A stretch of 64,000 nt of DNA from Desmodus rotundus (lineage: Eukaryota > Chordata > Mammalia > Chiroptera > Phyllostomidae). The stretch lies in contig NW_026527258.1 in the NCBI RefSeq assembly GCF_022682495.2, forward strand, positions 682,001-746,000, read 5' to 3'. The notes below the pieces were generated by a model. The model was not told the origin of the DNA. It worked only from the letters and a program-made list of their open reading frames with translations, and did no database searches. Below, piece after piece: positions 38,781-53,067 of the stretch; position 1 is the stretch's first letter, and each line of letters starts with the position of its first letter. The position numbers were made by a program, and so were the translations under genes.

Positions 38781-40821
38781 AGGACTCGGGAATGAACATG
38801 TTCCTGAGAAGTGGCTTTAAGCATGAACGCAGCACTCGATCAATGTGTTCATATCAGCTGAAGTGGAAATGAGTGCCTTGTACCCTATCACACAACCTCT
38901 TCAGAACGTATGATCAGCTATTTTGCTCTCTTATCATTTCCCTTGCTGTGTTTGAGTCCAACGATCTACAGAATCACTTTCTCGTCATCCACGGACTCAA
39001 AGAGAGTACAGGACTATGACTGCTATGAAGTGCACTATCTTCTATGACACACTTTCCTCGACCGGCGGCCGTCATCTGCCTATAGCCCTAGCCCTAAGCC
39101 TACATGTAACATTAGCCCAAACCATCATCCTAACCCTAACCCTACTCTTATCCCTAACCCTACCCCTCAGCCTAACCCGAACCCAATCCCCAAACCTAAC
39201 CCTAACCCTATCCCTAACCCTAATAATAAAGCTAATCCTAACGATATCCCGTATGCTAGCCCTAACCCTAACTCTATCTTGAAGCAGAAGTCGTCTCATA
39301 TATCGGATCTGTGGGTGTTGTTCTAACCAAAATGCTCCTGAAATCATTTTCCATCAGGAGTGAATGAGCTGGGGCATAGCAGTATCTGAACGTTTCAGGA
39401 CAGTGAGCTGCGAGTGTGGGGTTTTCGCCCCTCTATTTTTTCCTTGAAAAACTCACAGTCCGACGATTTCCTGCAAGTACTGACTAGTATGTCTTGTGGA
39501 TAAAACTGTTACTCGAACGTACATATGCACATGAAGCTCACACTCCATAGAGTCTATGCGGCTGAATTTCCTTCTCAGAGAACAGCAAGGATTTCACGGA
39601 AAGCTGCCACACGACTAGGGAGTCAGGATGTTTCACACAAGTGCCTTATTGGAAAAATTCATGTCCAGCGGGAAACACTAGGTCAATGGACTCGTTTCTG
39701 TAGAGTGCGAAATGTATGGGGTGCCGATTTAACCGACCGATTTGGCCAATCATTCCAATTTGTTTTCCGTATGATCACCTAGGCGGTAACTTTGCTAGGC
39801 AAAGAGTTCAGGGATCACGTTCCCCCAGACAAAGGAATGAACGGGAGCACAGGACTACGCCAACTATGAACTACAGTCAGCTTGGCTACCACTGTTTTCG
39901 CCAAATTATGCGTTCTGGGAGGAAAGTGTATCCGGATGTTGGAAGGCCACTAGGCCATGCTACGTGACTTGGACTCCAAGGCTCTGAAGATCTAAGGCAA
40001 TATGGATCTCAGAGCACCCTGCGGGGCTCCCAGTGGAAGATAATACATTGGTGAAGTTGTGTTTTCTCCTCAACATCACCCGCGAATAAACCTATTTCGT
40101 AGGAACCCGGTTTTTTTAGCCAAAGCCGTCTCAGCGTGGAACGTCTTCTGAATGTTCTCTTTTCAGTAGTAGATGGAATCGGAGACTAAGGGTGTAGCCT
40201 AGGAAACGCATGGAGACTACTACGTCCCTTGGACTCCACCCGTTCGTGAAGCATTAAGGGACGAACAAGCTAAACGTACCCCATGGGCCTAGCAGGGCAT
40301 TCATTCCACTCTGAGAATACAGCAGTGAAGACTTTGCGCTCCCCTGCGTCATTCAGCAATTATAGGAACTCGTGCGAAAAGTGTTTTCCACAAAAGCCAT
40401 CCACACTATTTGACGTGTTATCAATGTTCTCATTTCAGTAGGGGATGAAAGCAGTGGTGTGCCACATAGTGCGTACACTTGTCAGCATCCCGTCGAAGTA
40501 CCTTGCTGCAATGTAGGATCTCTGGCTCGTGTCATAGCCCAAGAGCTACTGAAATGATTTCCCTTCAGCAAAGGAGGGAATGCCAGCATAGCACTTTGTG
40601 ATCCTTGAAGGGGGATGAGCTTCCACAGTAGAGTTTTCTCCTAGGTACTTTTCGCATCCGAAAAGCGTAGTCCCAAGAAGAAGAGAAGGAACGGCCTAGT
40701 TCCTCACTTTGACCATACAGTGTTTTCGACGCAGAAACGCATGTGAAGCTAGCAGTCCCCTTACTCTATTCGAGTGAATGTCTCGGACACAGCTCATGAG
40801 TCAACGGTTTGAAAGCTGGCA
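38781..40821 (+). repeat. Unit 20, type A, 2041 bases, divergent member
   Basis: Telomere-like block 39086-39278. Counterpart of unit 8, with the same three CpG transitions at 39927, 39937 and 39949. They therefore predate the 24.5-kb duplication. Confidence 0.95.
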
Positions 40822-42862
40822 AGGACTCGGGAATGAACATGTTCCTGAGAAGTGGCTTTAAGCATGAACGCAGCACTCGATCAATGTGTTCATATCAGCT
40901 GAAGTGGAAATGAGTGCCTTGTACCCTATCACACAACCTCTTCAGAACTTATGATCAGCTATTTTGCTCTCTTATCATTTCCCTTGCTGTGTTTGAGTCC
41001 AACGATCTACAGAATCACTTTCTCGTCATCCACGGACTCAAAGAGAGTACAGGACTATGACTGCTACGAAGTGCACTATCTTCTATGACACACTTTCCTC
41101 GACCGGCGGCCGTCATCTACCTATAGCCCTAGCCCTAAGCCTACATGTAACATTAGCCCAAACCATCATCCTAACCCTAACCCTACTCTTATCCCTAACC
41201 CTACCCCTCACCCTAACCCGAACCCAATCCCCAAACCGAACCCTAACCCTATCCCTAACCCTAATAATAAAGCTAATCCTAACCATATCCCGTATGCTAG
41301 CCCTAACCCTAACTCTATCTTGAAACAGAAGTCGTCTCATATATCGGAGCTGTGGGTGTTGTTCTAACCAAAATGCTCCTGAAATCATTTTCCATCAGGA
41401 GTGAATGAGCTGGGGCATAGCAGTATCTGAACTTTTCAGGACAGTGAGCTGCGAGTGTGGGGTTTTCGCCCCTCTATTTTTTCCTTGAAAAACTCACAGT
41501 CCGACGATTTCCTGCAAGTACTGACTAGTATGTCTTGTGGATAAAACTGTTACTCGAACGTACATATGCACATGAAGCTCACAGTCCATAGAGTCTATGC
41601 GGCTGAATTTCCTTCTCAGAGAACAGCAAGGATTTCATGGAAAGCTGCCACACGACTAGGGAATCAGGATGTTTCACACAAGTGCCTTATTGGAAAAATT
41701 CATGTCCAGCGGGAAACACTCGGTCAATGGACTCGTTTCTGTAGAGTGCGAAATGTATGGGGTGCCGATATAACCGACCGATTTGGCCAATCATTCCAAT
41801 TTGTTTTCCGTATGATCACCTAGGCGGTAACTTTGCTAGGCAAAGAGTTCAGGGATCACGTTCCCCCAGACAAAGGAATGAACGGGAGCACAGGACTACG
41901 CCAACTATGAACTACAGTCAGCTTGGCTACCACTGTTTTCGCCAAATTATGCGTTCTGGGAGGAAAGCGTATCCGGACGTTGGAAGGCCGCTAGGCCATG
42001 CTACGTGACTTGGACTCCAAGGCTCTGAAGATCTAAGGCAATATGGATCTCAGAGCACCCTGCGGGGCTCCCAGTGGAAGATAATACATTGGTGAAGTTG
42101 TGTTTTCTCCTCAACATCACCCGGGAATAAACCTATTTCGTAGGAACCGGGTTTTTTTAGCCAAAGCCGTCTCAGCGTGGAACATCTTCTGAATGTTCTC
42201 TTTTCAGTAGTAGATGGAATGGGAGACTAAGGGTGTAGCCTAGGAAACGCACGGAGACTACTACGCCCCTTGGACTCCACCCGTTCGTGAAGCATTAAGG
42301 GACGAACAAGCTAAACGTACACCATGGGCCTAGCAGGGCATTCATTCCACTCTGAGAATACAGCAGTGAAGACTTTGCGCTCCCCTGCGTCATTCAGCAA
42401 TTATAGGAACTCGTGCGAAAAGTGTTTTCCACAAAAGCCATCCACACTATTTGACGTGTTATCAATGTTCTCATTTCAGTAGGGGATGAAAGCAGTGGTG
42501 TGCCACATAGTGCGTACACTTGTCAGCATCCCGTCGAAGTACCTTGCTGCAATGTAGGATCTCTGGCTCGTGTCATAGCCCAAGAGCTACTGAAATGATT
42601 TCCCTTCAGCAAAGGAGGGAATGCCAGCATAGCACTTTGTGATCCTTGAAGGGGGATGAGCTTCCACAGTAGAGTTTTCTCCTAGGTACTTTTCGCATCC
42701 GAAAAGCGTAGTCCCAAGAAGACGAGAAGGAACGGCCTAGTTCCTCACTTTGACCATACAGTGTTTTCAACGCAGAAACGCATGTGAAGCTAGCAGTCCC
42801 CTTACTCTATTCGCGTGAACGTCTCGGACACAGCACATGAGTCAACGGTTTGAAAGCTGGCA
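40822..42862 (+). repeat. Unit 21, type A, 2041 bases
   Basis: Telomere-like block 41127-41319. Counterpart of unit 9 (GGAATCAGG, AACTTTTCAGG, GCGTGAACG). AACATCTTC near 42182 is private. Confidence 0.95.
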
Positions 42863-44903
42863 AGGACTCGGGAATGAACATGTTCCTGAGAAGTGGCTTT
42901 AAGCATGAACGCAGCACTCGATCAATGTGTTCATATCAGCTGAAGTGGAAATGAGTGCCTTGTACCCTATCACACAACCTCTTCAGAACTTATGATCAGC
43001 TATTTTGCTCTCTTATCATTTCCCTTGCTGTGTTTGAGTCCAACGATCTACAGAATCACTTTCTCGTCATCCACGGACTCAAAGAGAGTACAGGACTATG
43101 ACTGCTACGAAGTGCACTATCTTCTATGACACACTTTCCTCGACCGGCGTCCGTCATCTGCCTATAGCCCTAGCCCTAAGCCTACATGTAACATTAGCCC
43201 AAACCATCATCCTAACCCTAACCCTACTCTTATCCCTAACCCTACCCCTCACCCTAACCCGAACCCAATCCCCAAACCGAACCCTAACCCTATCCCTAAC
43301 CCTAATAATAAAGCTAATCCTAACGATATCCCGTATGCTAGCCCTAACCCTAACTCTATCTTGAAACAGAAGTCGTCTCATATATCGGAGCTGTGGGTGT
43401 TGTTCTAACCAAAATGCTCCTGAAATCATTTTCCATCAGGAGTGAATGAGCTGGGGCATAGCAGTATCTGAACGTTTCAGGACAATGAGCTGCGAGTGTG
43501 GGGTTTTCGCCCCTCTATTTTTTCCTTGAAAAACTCACAGTCCGACGATTTCCTGCAAGTACTGACTAGTATGTCTTGTGGATAAAACTGTTACTCGAAC
43601 GTACATATGCACATGAAGCTCACAGTCCATAGAGTCTATGCGGCTGAATTTCCTTCTCAGAGAACAGCAAGGATTTCATGGAAAGCTGCCACACGACTAG
43701 GGAGTCAGGATGTTTCACACAAGTGCCTTATTGGAAAAATTCATGTCCAGCGGGAAACACTCGGTCAATGGACTCGTTTCTGTAGAGTGCGAAATGTATG
43801 GGGTGCCGATATAACCGACCGATTTGGCCAATCATTCCAATTTGTTTTCCGTATGATCACCTAGGCGGTAACTTTGCTAGGCAAAGAGTTAAGGGATCAC
43901 GTTCCCCCAGACAAAGGAATGAACGGGAGCACAGGACTACGCCAACTATGAACTACAGTCAGCTTGGCTACCACTGTTTTCGCCAAATTATGCGTTCTGG
44001 GAGGAAAGCGTATCCGGACGTTGGAAGGCCGCTAGGCCATGCTAGGTGACTTGGACTCCAAGGCTCTGAAGATCTAAGGCAATATGGATCTCAGAGCACC
44101 CTGCGGGGCTCCCAGTGGAAGATAATACATTGGTGAAGTTGTGTTTTCTCCTCAACATCACCCGGGAATAATCCTATTTCGTAGGAACCGGGTTTTTTTA
44201 GCCAAAGCCGTCTCAGCGTGGAACGTCTTCTGAATGTTCTCTTTTCAGTAGTAGATGGAATGGGAGACTAAGGGTGTAGCCTAGGAAACGCACGGAGACT
44301 ACTACGCCCCTTGGACTCCACCCGTTCGTGAAGCATTAAGGGACGAACAAGCTAAACGTACACCATGGGCCTAGCAGGGCATTCATTCCACTCTGAGAAT
44401 ACAGCAGTGAAGACTTTGCGCTCCCCTGCGTCATTCAGCAATTATAGGAACTCGTGCGAAAAGTGTTTTCCACAAAAGCCATCCACACTATTTGACGTGT
44501 TATCAATGTTCTCATTTCAGTAGGGGATGAAAGCAGTGGTGTGCCACATAGTGCGTACACTTGTCAGCATCCCGTCGAAGTACCTTGCTGCAATGTAGGA
44601 TCTCTGGCTCGTGTCATAGCCCAAGAGCTACTGAAATGATTTCCCTTCAGCAAAGGAGGGAATGCCAGCATAGCACTTTGTGATCCTTGAAGGGGGATGA
44701 GCTTCCACAGTAGAGTTTTCTCCTAGGTACTTTTCGCATCCGAAAAGCGTAGTCCCAAGAAGACGAGAAGGAACGGCCTAGTTCCTCACTTTGACCATAC
44801 AGTGTTTTCGACGCAGAAACGCATGTGAAGCTAGCAGTCCCCTTACTCTATTCGCGTGAACGTCTCGGACACAGCACATGAGTCAACGGTTTGAAAGCTG
44901 GCA
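42863..44903 (+). repeat. Unit 22, type A, 2041 bases
   Basis: Telomere-like block 43168-43360. Counterpart of unit 10 through most of its length (GGCGTCCG, GTTAAGGG, GCTAGGTGAC, AATAATCC). Its right end keeps TTTTCGCATCC and GCGTGAACG, unlike unit 10. Confidence 0.95.
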
Positions 44904-46944
44904 AGGACTCGGGAATGAACATGTTCCTGAGAAGTGGCTTTAAGCATGAACGCAGCACTCGATCAATGTGTTCATATCAGCTGAAGTGGAAATGAGTGCC
45001 TTGTACCCTATCACACAACCTCTTCAGAACTTATGATCAGCTATTTTGCTCTCTTATCATTTCCCTTGCTGTGTTTGAGTCCAACGATCTACAGAATCAC
45101 TTTCTCGTCATCCACGGACTCAAAGAGAGTACAGGACTATGACTGCTACGAAGTGCACTATCTTCTATGACACACTTTCCTCGACCGGCGGCCGTCATCT
45201 GCCTATAGCCCTAGCCCTAAGCCTACATGTAACATTAGCCCAAACCATCATCCTAACCCTAACCCTACTCTTATCCCTAACCCTACCCCTCACCCTAACC
45301 CGAACCCAATCCCCAAACCGAACCCTAACCCTATCCCTAACCCTAATAATAAAGCTAATCCTAACCATATCCCGTATGCTAGCCCTAACCCGAACTCTAT
45401 CTTGAAACAGAAGTCGTCTCATATATCGGAGCTGTGGGTGTTGTTCTAACCAAAATGCTCCTGAAATCATTTTCCATCAGGAGTGAATGAGCTGGGGCAT
45501 AGCAGTATCTGAACGTTTCAGGACAATGAGCTGCGAGTGTGGGGTTTTCGCCCCTCTATTTTTTCCTTGAAAAACTCACAGTCCGACGATTTCCTGCAAG
45601 TACTGACTAGTATGTCTTGTGGATAAAACTGTTACTCGAACGTACATATGCACATGAAGCTCACAGTCCATAGAGTCTATGCGGCTGAATTTCCTTCTCA
45701 GAGAACAGCAAGGATTTCATGGAAAGCTGCCACACGACTAGGGAGTCAGGATGTTTCACACAAGTGCCTTATTGGAAAAATTCATGTCCAGCGGGAAACA
45801 CTCGGTCAATGGACTCGTTTCTGTACAGTGCGAAATGTATGGGGTGCCGATATAACCGACCGATTTGGCCAATCATTCCAATTTGTTTTCCGTATGATCA
45901 CCTAGGCGGTAACTTTGCTAGGCAAAGAGTTAAGGGATCACGTTCCCCCAGACAAAGGCATGAACGGGAGCACAGGACTACGCCAACTATGAACTACAGT
46001 CAGCTTGGCTACCACTGTTTTCGCCAAATTATGCGTTCTGGGAGGAAAGCGTATCCGGACGTTGGAAGGCCGCTAGGCCATGCTACGTGACTTGGACTCC
46101 AAGGCTCTGAAGATCTAAGGCAATATGGATCTCAGAGCACCCTGCGGGGCTCCCAGTGGAAGATAATACATTTGTGAAGTTGTGTTTTCTCCTCAACATC
46201 ACCCGGGAATAAACCTATTTCGTAGGAACCGGGTTTTTTTAGCCAAAGCCGTCTCAGCGTGGAACGTCTTCTGAATGTTCTCTTTTTAGTAGTAGATGGA
46301 ATGGGAGACTAAGGGTGTAGCCTAGGAAACGCACGGAGACTACTACGCCCCTTGGACTCCACCCGTTCGTGAAGCATTAAGGGACGAACAAGCTAAACGT
46401 ACACCATGGGCCTAGCAGGGCATTCATTCCACTCTGAGAATACAGCAGTGAAGACTTTGCGCTCCCCTGCGTCATTCAGCAATTATAGGAACTCGTGCGA
46501 AAAGTGTTTTCCACAAAAGCCATCCACACTATTTGACGTGTTATCAATGTTCTCATTTCAGTAGGGGATGAAAGCAGTGGTGTGCCACATAGTGCGTACA
46601 CTTGTCAGCATCCCGTCGAAGTACCTTGCTGCAATGTAGGATCTCTGGCTCGTGTCATAGCCCAAGAGCTACTGAAATGATTTCCCTTCAGCAAAGGAGG
46701 GAATGCCAGCATAGCACTTTGTGATCCTTGAAGGGGGATGAGCTTCCACAGTAGAGTTTTCTCCTAGGTACTTTTTGCATCCGAAAAGCGTAGTCCCAAG
46801 AAGACGAGAAGGAACGGCCTAGTTCCTCACTTTGACCATACAGTGTTTTCAACGCAGAAACGCATGTGAAGCTAGCAGTCCCCTTACTCTATTCGAGTGA
46901 ACGTCTCGGACACAGCACATGAGTCAACGGTTTGAAAGCTGGCA
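44904..46944 (+). repeat. Unit 23, type A, 2041 bases
   Basis: Telomere-like block 45209-45401 with G45392. Private CTGTACAGTG, ATTTGTGAAG and CTTTTTAGTAG. T46776 in the hairpin is shared with unit 10. The CTGTACAGTG change removes a stop codon, so the short frame at 45719-46090 is longer here than elsewhere; I attach no coding meaning to it. Confidence 0.94.
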
Positions 46945-48985
46945 AGGACTCGGGAATGAACATGTTCCTGAGAAGTGGCTTTAAGCATGAACGCAGCACT
47001 CGATCAATGTGTTCATATCAGCTGAAGTGGAAATGAGTGCCTTGTACCCTATCACACAACCTCTTCAGAACTTATGATCAGCTATTTTGCTCTCTTATCA
47101 TTTCCCTTGCTGTGTTTGAGTCCAACGATCTACAGAATCACTTTCTCGTCATCCACGGACTCAAAGAGAGTACAGGACTATGACTGCTACGAAGTGCACT
47201 ATCTTCTATGACACACTTTCCTCGACCGGCGGCCGTCATCTGCCTATAGCCCTAGCCCTAAGCCTACATGTAACATTAGCCCAAACCATCATCCTAACCC
47301 TAACCCTACTCTTATCCCTAACCCTACCCCTCACCCTAACCCGAACCCAATCCCCAAACCGAACCCTAACCCTATCCCTAACCCTAATAATAAAGCTAAT
47401 CCTAACCATATCCCGTATGCTAGCCCTAACCCTAACTCTATCTTGAAACAGAAGTCGTCTCATATATCGGAGCTGTGGGTGTTGTTCTAACCAAAATGCT
47501 CCTGAAATCATTTTCCATCAGGAGTGAATGAGCTGGGGCATAGCAGTATCTGAACGTTTCAGGACAATGAGCTGCGAGTGTGGGGTTTTCGCCCCTCTAT
47601 TTTTTCCTTGAAAAACTCACAGTCCGACGATTTCCTGCAAGTACTGACTAGTATGTCTTGTGGATAAAACTGTTACTCGAACGTACATATGCACATGAAG
47701 CTCACAGTCCATAGAGTCTATGCGGCTGAATTTCCTTCTCAGAGAACAGCAAGGATTTCATGGAAAGCTGCCACACGACTAGGGAGTCAGGATGTTTCAC
47801 ACAAGTGCCTTATCGGAAAAATTCATGTCCAGCTGGAAACACTAGGTCAATGGACTCGTTTCTGTAGAGTGCGAAATGTATGGGGTGCCGATATAACCGA
47901 CCGATTTGGCCAATCATTCCAATTTGTTTTCCGTATGATCACCTAGGCGGTAACTTTGCTAGGCAAAGAGTTCAGGGATCACGTTCCCCCAGACAAAGGC
48001 ATGAACGGGAGCACAGGACTACGCCAACTATGAACTACAGTCAGCTTGGCTACCACTGTTTTCGCCAAATTATGCGTTCTGGGAGGAAAGCGTATCCGGA
48101 CGTTGGAAGGCCGCTAGGCCATGCTACGTGACTTGGACTCCAAGGCTCTGAAGATCTAAGGCAATATGGATCTCAGAGCACCCTGCGGGGCTCCCAGTGG
48201 AAGATAATACATTGGTGAAGTTGTGTTTTCTCCTCAACATCACCCGGGAATAAACCTATTTCGTAGGAACCGGGTTTTTTTAGCCAAAGCCGTCTCAGCG
48301 TGGAACGTCTTCTGAATGTTCTCTTTTCAGTAGTAGATGGAATGGGAGACTAAGGGTGTAGCCTAGGAAACGCACGGAGACTACTACGCCCCTTGGACTC
48401 CACCCGTTCGTGAAGCATTAAGGGACGAACAAGCTAAACGTACACCATGGGCCTAGCAGGGCATTCATTCCACTCTGAGAATACAGCAGTGAAGACTTTG
48501 CGCTCCCCTGCGTCATTCAGCAATTATAGGAACTCGTGCGAAAAGTGTTTTCCACAAAAGCCATCCACACTATTTGACGTGTTATCAATGTTCTCATTTC
48601 AGTAGGGGATGAAAGCAGTGGTGTGCCACATAGTGCGTACACTTGTCAGCATCCCGTCGAAGTACCTTGCTGCAATGTAGGATCTCTGGCTCGTGTCATA
48701 GCCCAAGAGCTACTGAAATGATTTCCCTTCAGCAAAGGAGGGAATGCCAGCATAGCACTTTGTGATCCTTGAAGGGGGATGAGCTTCCACAGTAGAGGTT
48801 TCTCCTAGGTACTTTTCGCATCCGAAAAGCGTAGTCCCAAGAAGACGAGAAGGAACGGCCTAGTTCCTCACTTTGACCATACAGTGTTTTCAACGCAGAA
48901 ACGCATGTGAAGCTAGCAGTCCCCTTACTCTATTCGAGTGAACGTCTCGGACACAGCACATGAGTCAACGGTTTGAAAGCTGGCA
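46945..48985 (+). repeat. Unit 24, type A, 2041 bases
   Basis: Telomere-like block 47250-47442. Right part matches unit 11, thirteen rather than twelve units away (CTTATCGG at 47811, GCTGGAAAC, GAGGTTTC). Confidence 0.94.
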
Positions 48986-51026
48986 AGGACTCGGGAATGA
49001 ACATGTTCCTGAGAAGTGGCTTTAAGCATGAACGCAGCACTCGATCAATGTGTTCATATCAGCTGAAGTGGAAATGAGTGCCTTGTACCCTATCACACAA
49101 CCTCTTCAGAACTTATGATCAGCTATTTTGCTCTCTTATCATTTCCCTTGCTGTGTTTGAGTCCAACGATCTACAGAATCACTTTCTCGTCATCCACGGA
49201 CTCAAAGAGAGTACAGGACTATGACTGCTACGAAGTGCACTATCTTCTATGACACACTTTCCTCGACCGGCGGCCGTCATCTGCCTATAGCCCTAGCCCT
49301 AAGCCTACATGTAACATTAGCCCAAACCATCATCCTAACCCTAACCCTACTCTTATCCCTAACCCTACCCCTCACCCTAACCCGAACCCAATCCCCAAAC
49401 CGAACCCTAACCCTATCCCTAACCCTAATAATAAAGCTAATCCTAACCATATCCCGTATGCTAGCCCTAACCCTAACTCTATCTTGAAACAGAAGTCGTC
49501 TCATATATCGGAGCTGTGGGTGTTGTTCTAACCAAAATGCTCCTGAAATCATTTTCCATCAGGAGTGAATGAGCTGGGGCATAGCAGTATCTGAACGTTT
49601 CAGGACAATGAGCTGCGAGTGTGGGGTTTTCGCCCCTCTATTTTTTCCTTGAAAAACTCACAGTCCGACGATTTCCTGCAAGTACTGACTAGTATGTCTT
49701 GTGGATAAAACTGTTACTCGAACGTACATATGCACATGAAGCTCACAGTCCATAGAGTCTATGCGGCTGAATTTCGTTCTCAGAGAACAGCAAGGATTTC
49801 ATGGAAAGCTGCCACACGACTAGGGAGTCAGGATGTTTCACACAAGTGCCTTATCGGAAAAATTCATGTCCAGCGGGAAACACTAGGTCAATGGACTCGT
49901 TTCTGTAGAGTGCGAAATGTATGGGGTGCCGATATAACCGACCGATTTGGCCAATCATTCCAATTTGTTTTCCGTATGATCACCTAGGCGGTAACTTTGC
50001 TAGGCAAAGAGTTCAGGGATCACGTTCCCCCAGACAAAGGCATGAACGGGAGCACAGGACTACGCCAACTATGAACTACAGTCAGCTTGGCTACCACTGT
50101 TTTCGCCAAATTATGCGTTCTGGGAGGAAAGCGTATCCGGACGTTGGAAGGCCGCTAGGCCATGCTACGTGACTTGGACTCCAAGGCTCTGAAGATCTAA
50201 GGCAATATGGATCTCAGAGCACCCTGCGGGGCTCCCAGTGGAAGATAATACATTGGTGAAGTTGTGTTTTCTCCTCAACATCACCCGGGAATAAACCTAT
50301 TTCGTAGGAACCGGGTTTTTTTAGCCAAAGCCGTCTCAGCGTGGAACGTCTTCTGAATGTTCTCTTTTCAGTAGTAGATGGAATGGGAGACTAAGGGTGT
50401 AGCCTAGGAAACGCACGGAGACTACTACGCCCCTTGGACTCCACCCGTTCGTGAAGCATTAAGGGACGAACAAGCTAAACGTACACCATGGGCCTAGCAG
50501 GGCATTCATTCCACTCTGAGAATACAGCAGTGAAGACTTTGCGCTCCCCTGCGTCATTCAGCAATTATAGGAACTCGTGCGAAAAGTGTTTTCCACAAAA
50601 GCCATCCACACTATTTGACGTGTTATCAATGTTCTCATTTCAGTAGGGGATGAAAGCAGTGGTGTGCCACATAGTGCGTACACTTGTCAGCATCCCGTCG
50701 AAGTACCGTGCTGCAATGTAGGATCTCTGGCTCGTGTCATAGCCCAAGAGCTACTGAAATGATTTCCCTTCAGCAAAGGAGGGAATGCCAGCATAGCACT
50801 TTGTGATCCTTGAAGGGGGATGAGCTTCCACAGTAGAGTTTTCTCCTAGGTACTTTTCGCATCCGAAAAGCGTAGTCCCAAGAAGAAGAGAAGGAACGGC
50901 CTAGTTCCTCACTTTGACCATACAGTGTTTTCGACGCAGAAACGCATGTGAAGCTAGCAGTCCCCTTACTCTATTCGAGTGAACGTCTCGGACACAGCAC
51001 ATGAGTCAACGGTTTGAAAGCTGGCA
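48986..51026 (+). repeat. Unit 25, type A, 2041 bases
   Basis: Telomere-like block 49291-49483. ATTTCGTTC near 49771 is private. GTACCGTGC, GAAGAAGAG and TTTTCGACG restore the twelve-unit register with unit 13. Confidence 0.94.
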
Positions 51027-53067
51027 AGGACTCGGGAATGAACATGTTCCTGAGAAGTGGCTTTAAGCATGAACGCAGCACTCGATCAATGTGTTCATAT
51101 CAGCTGAAGTGGAAATGAGTGCCTTGTACCCTATCACACAACCTCTTCAGAACTTATGATCAGCTATTTTGCTCTCTTATCATTTCCCTTGCTGTGTTTG
51201 AGTCCAACGATCTACAGAATCACTTTCTCGTCATCCACGGACTCAAAGAGAGTACAGGACTATGACTGCTACGAAGTGCACTATCTTCTATGACACACTT
51301 TCCTCGACCGGCGGCCGTCATCTGCCTATAGCCCTAGCCCTAAGCCTACATGTAACATTAGCCCAAACCATCATCCTAACCCTAACCCTACTCTTATCCC
51401 TAACCCTACCCCTCACCCTAACCCGAACCCAATCCCCAAACCGAACCCTAACCCTATCCCTAACCCTAATAATAAAGCTAATCCTAACCATATCCCGTAT
51501 GCTAGCCCTAACCCGAACTCTATCTTGAAACAGAAGTCGTCTCATATATCGGAGCTGTGGGTGTTGTTCTAACCAAAATGCTCCTGAAATCATTTTCCAT
51601 CAGGAGTGAATGAGCTGGGGCATAGCAGTATCTGAACGTTTCAGGACAATGAGCTGCGAGTGTGGGGTTTTCGCCCCTCTATTTTTTCCTTGAAAAACTC
51701 ACAGTCCGACGATTTCCTGCAAGTACTGACTAGTATGTCTTGTGGATAAAACTGTTACTCGAACGTACATATGCACATGAAGCTCACAGTCCATAGAGTC
51801 TATGCGGCTGAATTTCCTTCTCAGAGAACAGCAAGGATTTCATGGAAAGCTGCCACACGACTAGGGAGTCAGGATGTTTCACACAAGTGCCTTATCGGAA
51901 AAATTCATGTCCAGCGGGAAACACTAGGTCAATGGACTCGTTTCTGTAGAGTGCGAAATGTATGGGGTGCCGATATAACCGACCGATTTGGCCAATCATT
52001 CCAATTTGTTTTCCATATGATCACCTAGGCGGTAACTTTGCTAGGCAAAGAGTTCAGGGATCACGTTCCCCCAGACAAAGGCATGAACGGGAGCACAGGA
52101 CTACGCCAACTATGAACTACAGTCAGCTTGGCTACCACTGTTTTCGCCAAATTATGCGTTCTGGGAGGAAAGCGTATCCGGACGTTGGAAGGCCGCTAGG
52201 CCATGCTACGTGACTTGGACTCCAAGGCTCTGAAGATCTAAGGCAATATGGATCTCAGAGCACCCTGCGGGGCTCCCAGTGGAAGATACTACATTGGTGA
52301 AGTTGTGTTTTCTCCTCAACATCACCCGGGAATAAACCTATTTCGTAGGAACCGGGTTTTTTTAGCCAAAGCCGTCTCAGCGTGGAACGTCTTCTGAATG
52401 TTCTCTTTTCAGTAGTAGATGGAATGGGAGACTAAGGGTGTAGCCTAGGAAACGCACGGAGACTACTACGCCCCTTGGACTCCACCCGTTCGTGAAGCAT
52501 TAAGGGACGAACAAGCTAAACGTACACCATGGGCCTAGCAGGGCATTCATTCCACTCTGAGAATACAGCAGTGAAGACTTTGCGCTCCCCTGCGTCATTC
52601 AGCAATTATAGGAACTCGTGCGAAAAGTGTTTTCCACAAAAGCCATCCACACTATTTGACGTGTATTCAATGTTCTCATTTCAGTAGGGGATGAAAGCAG
52701 TGGTGTGCCACATAGTGCGTACACTTGTCAGCATCCCGTCGAAGTACCTTGCTGCAATGTAGGATCTCTGGCTCGTGTCATAGCCCAAGAGCTACTGAAA
52801 TGATTTCCCTTCAGCAAAGGAGGGAATGCCAGCATAGCACTTTGTGATCCTTGAAGGGGGATGAGCTTCCACAGTAGAGGTTTCTCCTAGGTACTTTTCG
52901 CATCCGAAAAGCGTAGTCCCAAGAAGACGAGAAGGAACGGCCTAGTTCCTCACTTTGACCATACAGTGTTTTCAACGCAGAAACGCATGTGAAGCTAGCA
53001 GTCCCCTTACTCTATTCGAGTGAACGTCTCGGACACAGCACATGAGTCAACGGTTTGAAAGCTGGCA
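51027..53067 (+). repeat. Unit 26, type A, 2041 bases
   Basis: Telomere-like block 51332-51524 with CCCGAACTC. TTCCATATG is shared with unit 12; CGTGTATTC and GAGGTTTC are shared with unit 14. AGATACTAC near 52284 is private. Confidence 0.94.
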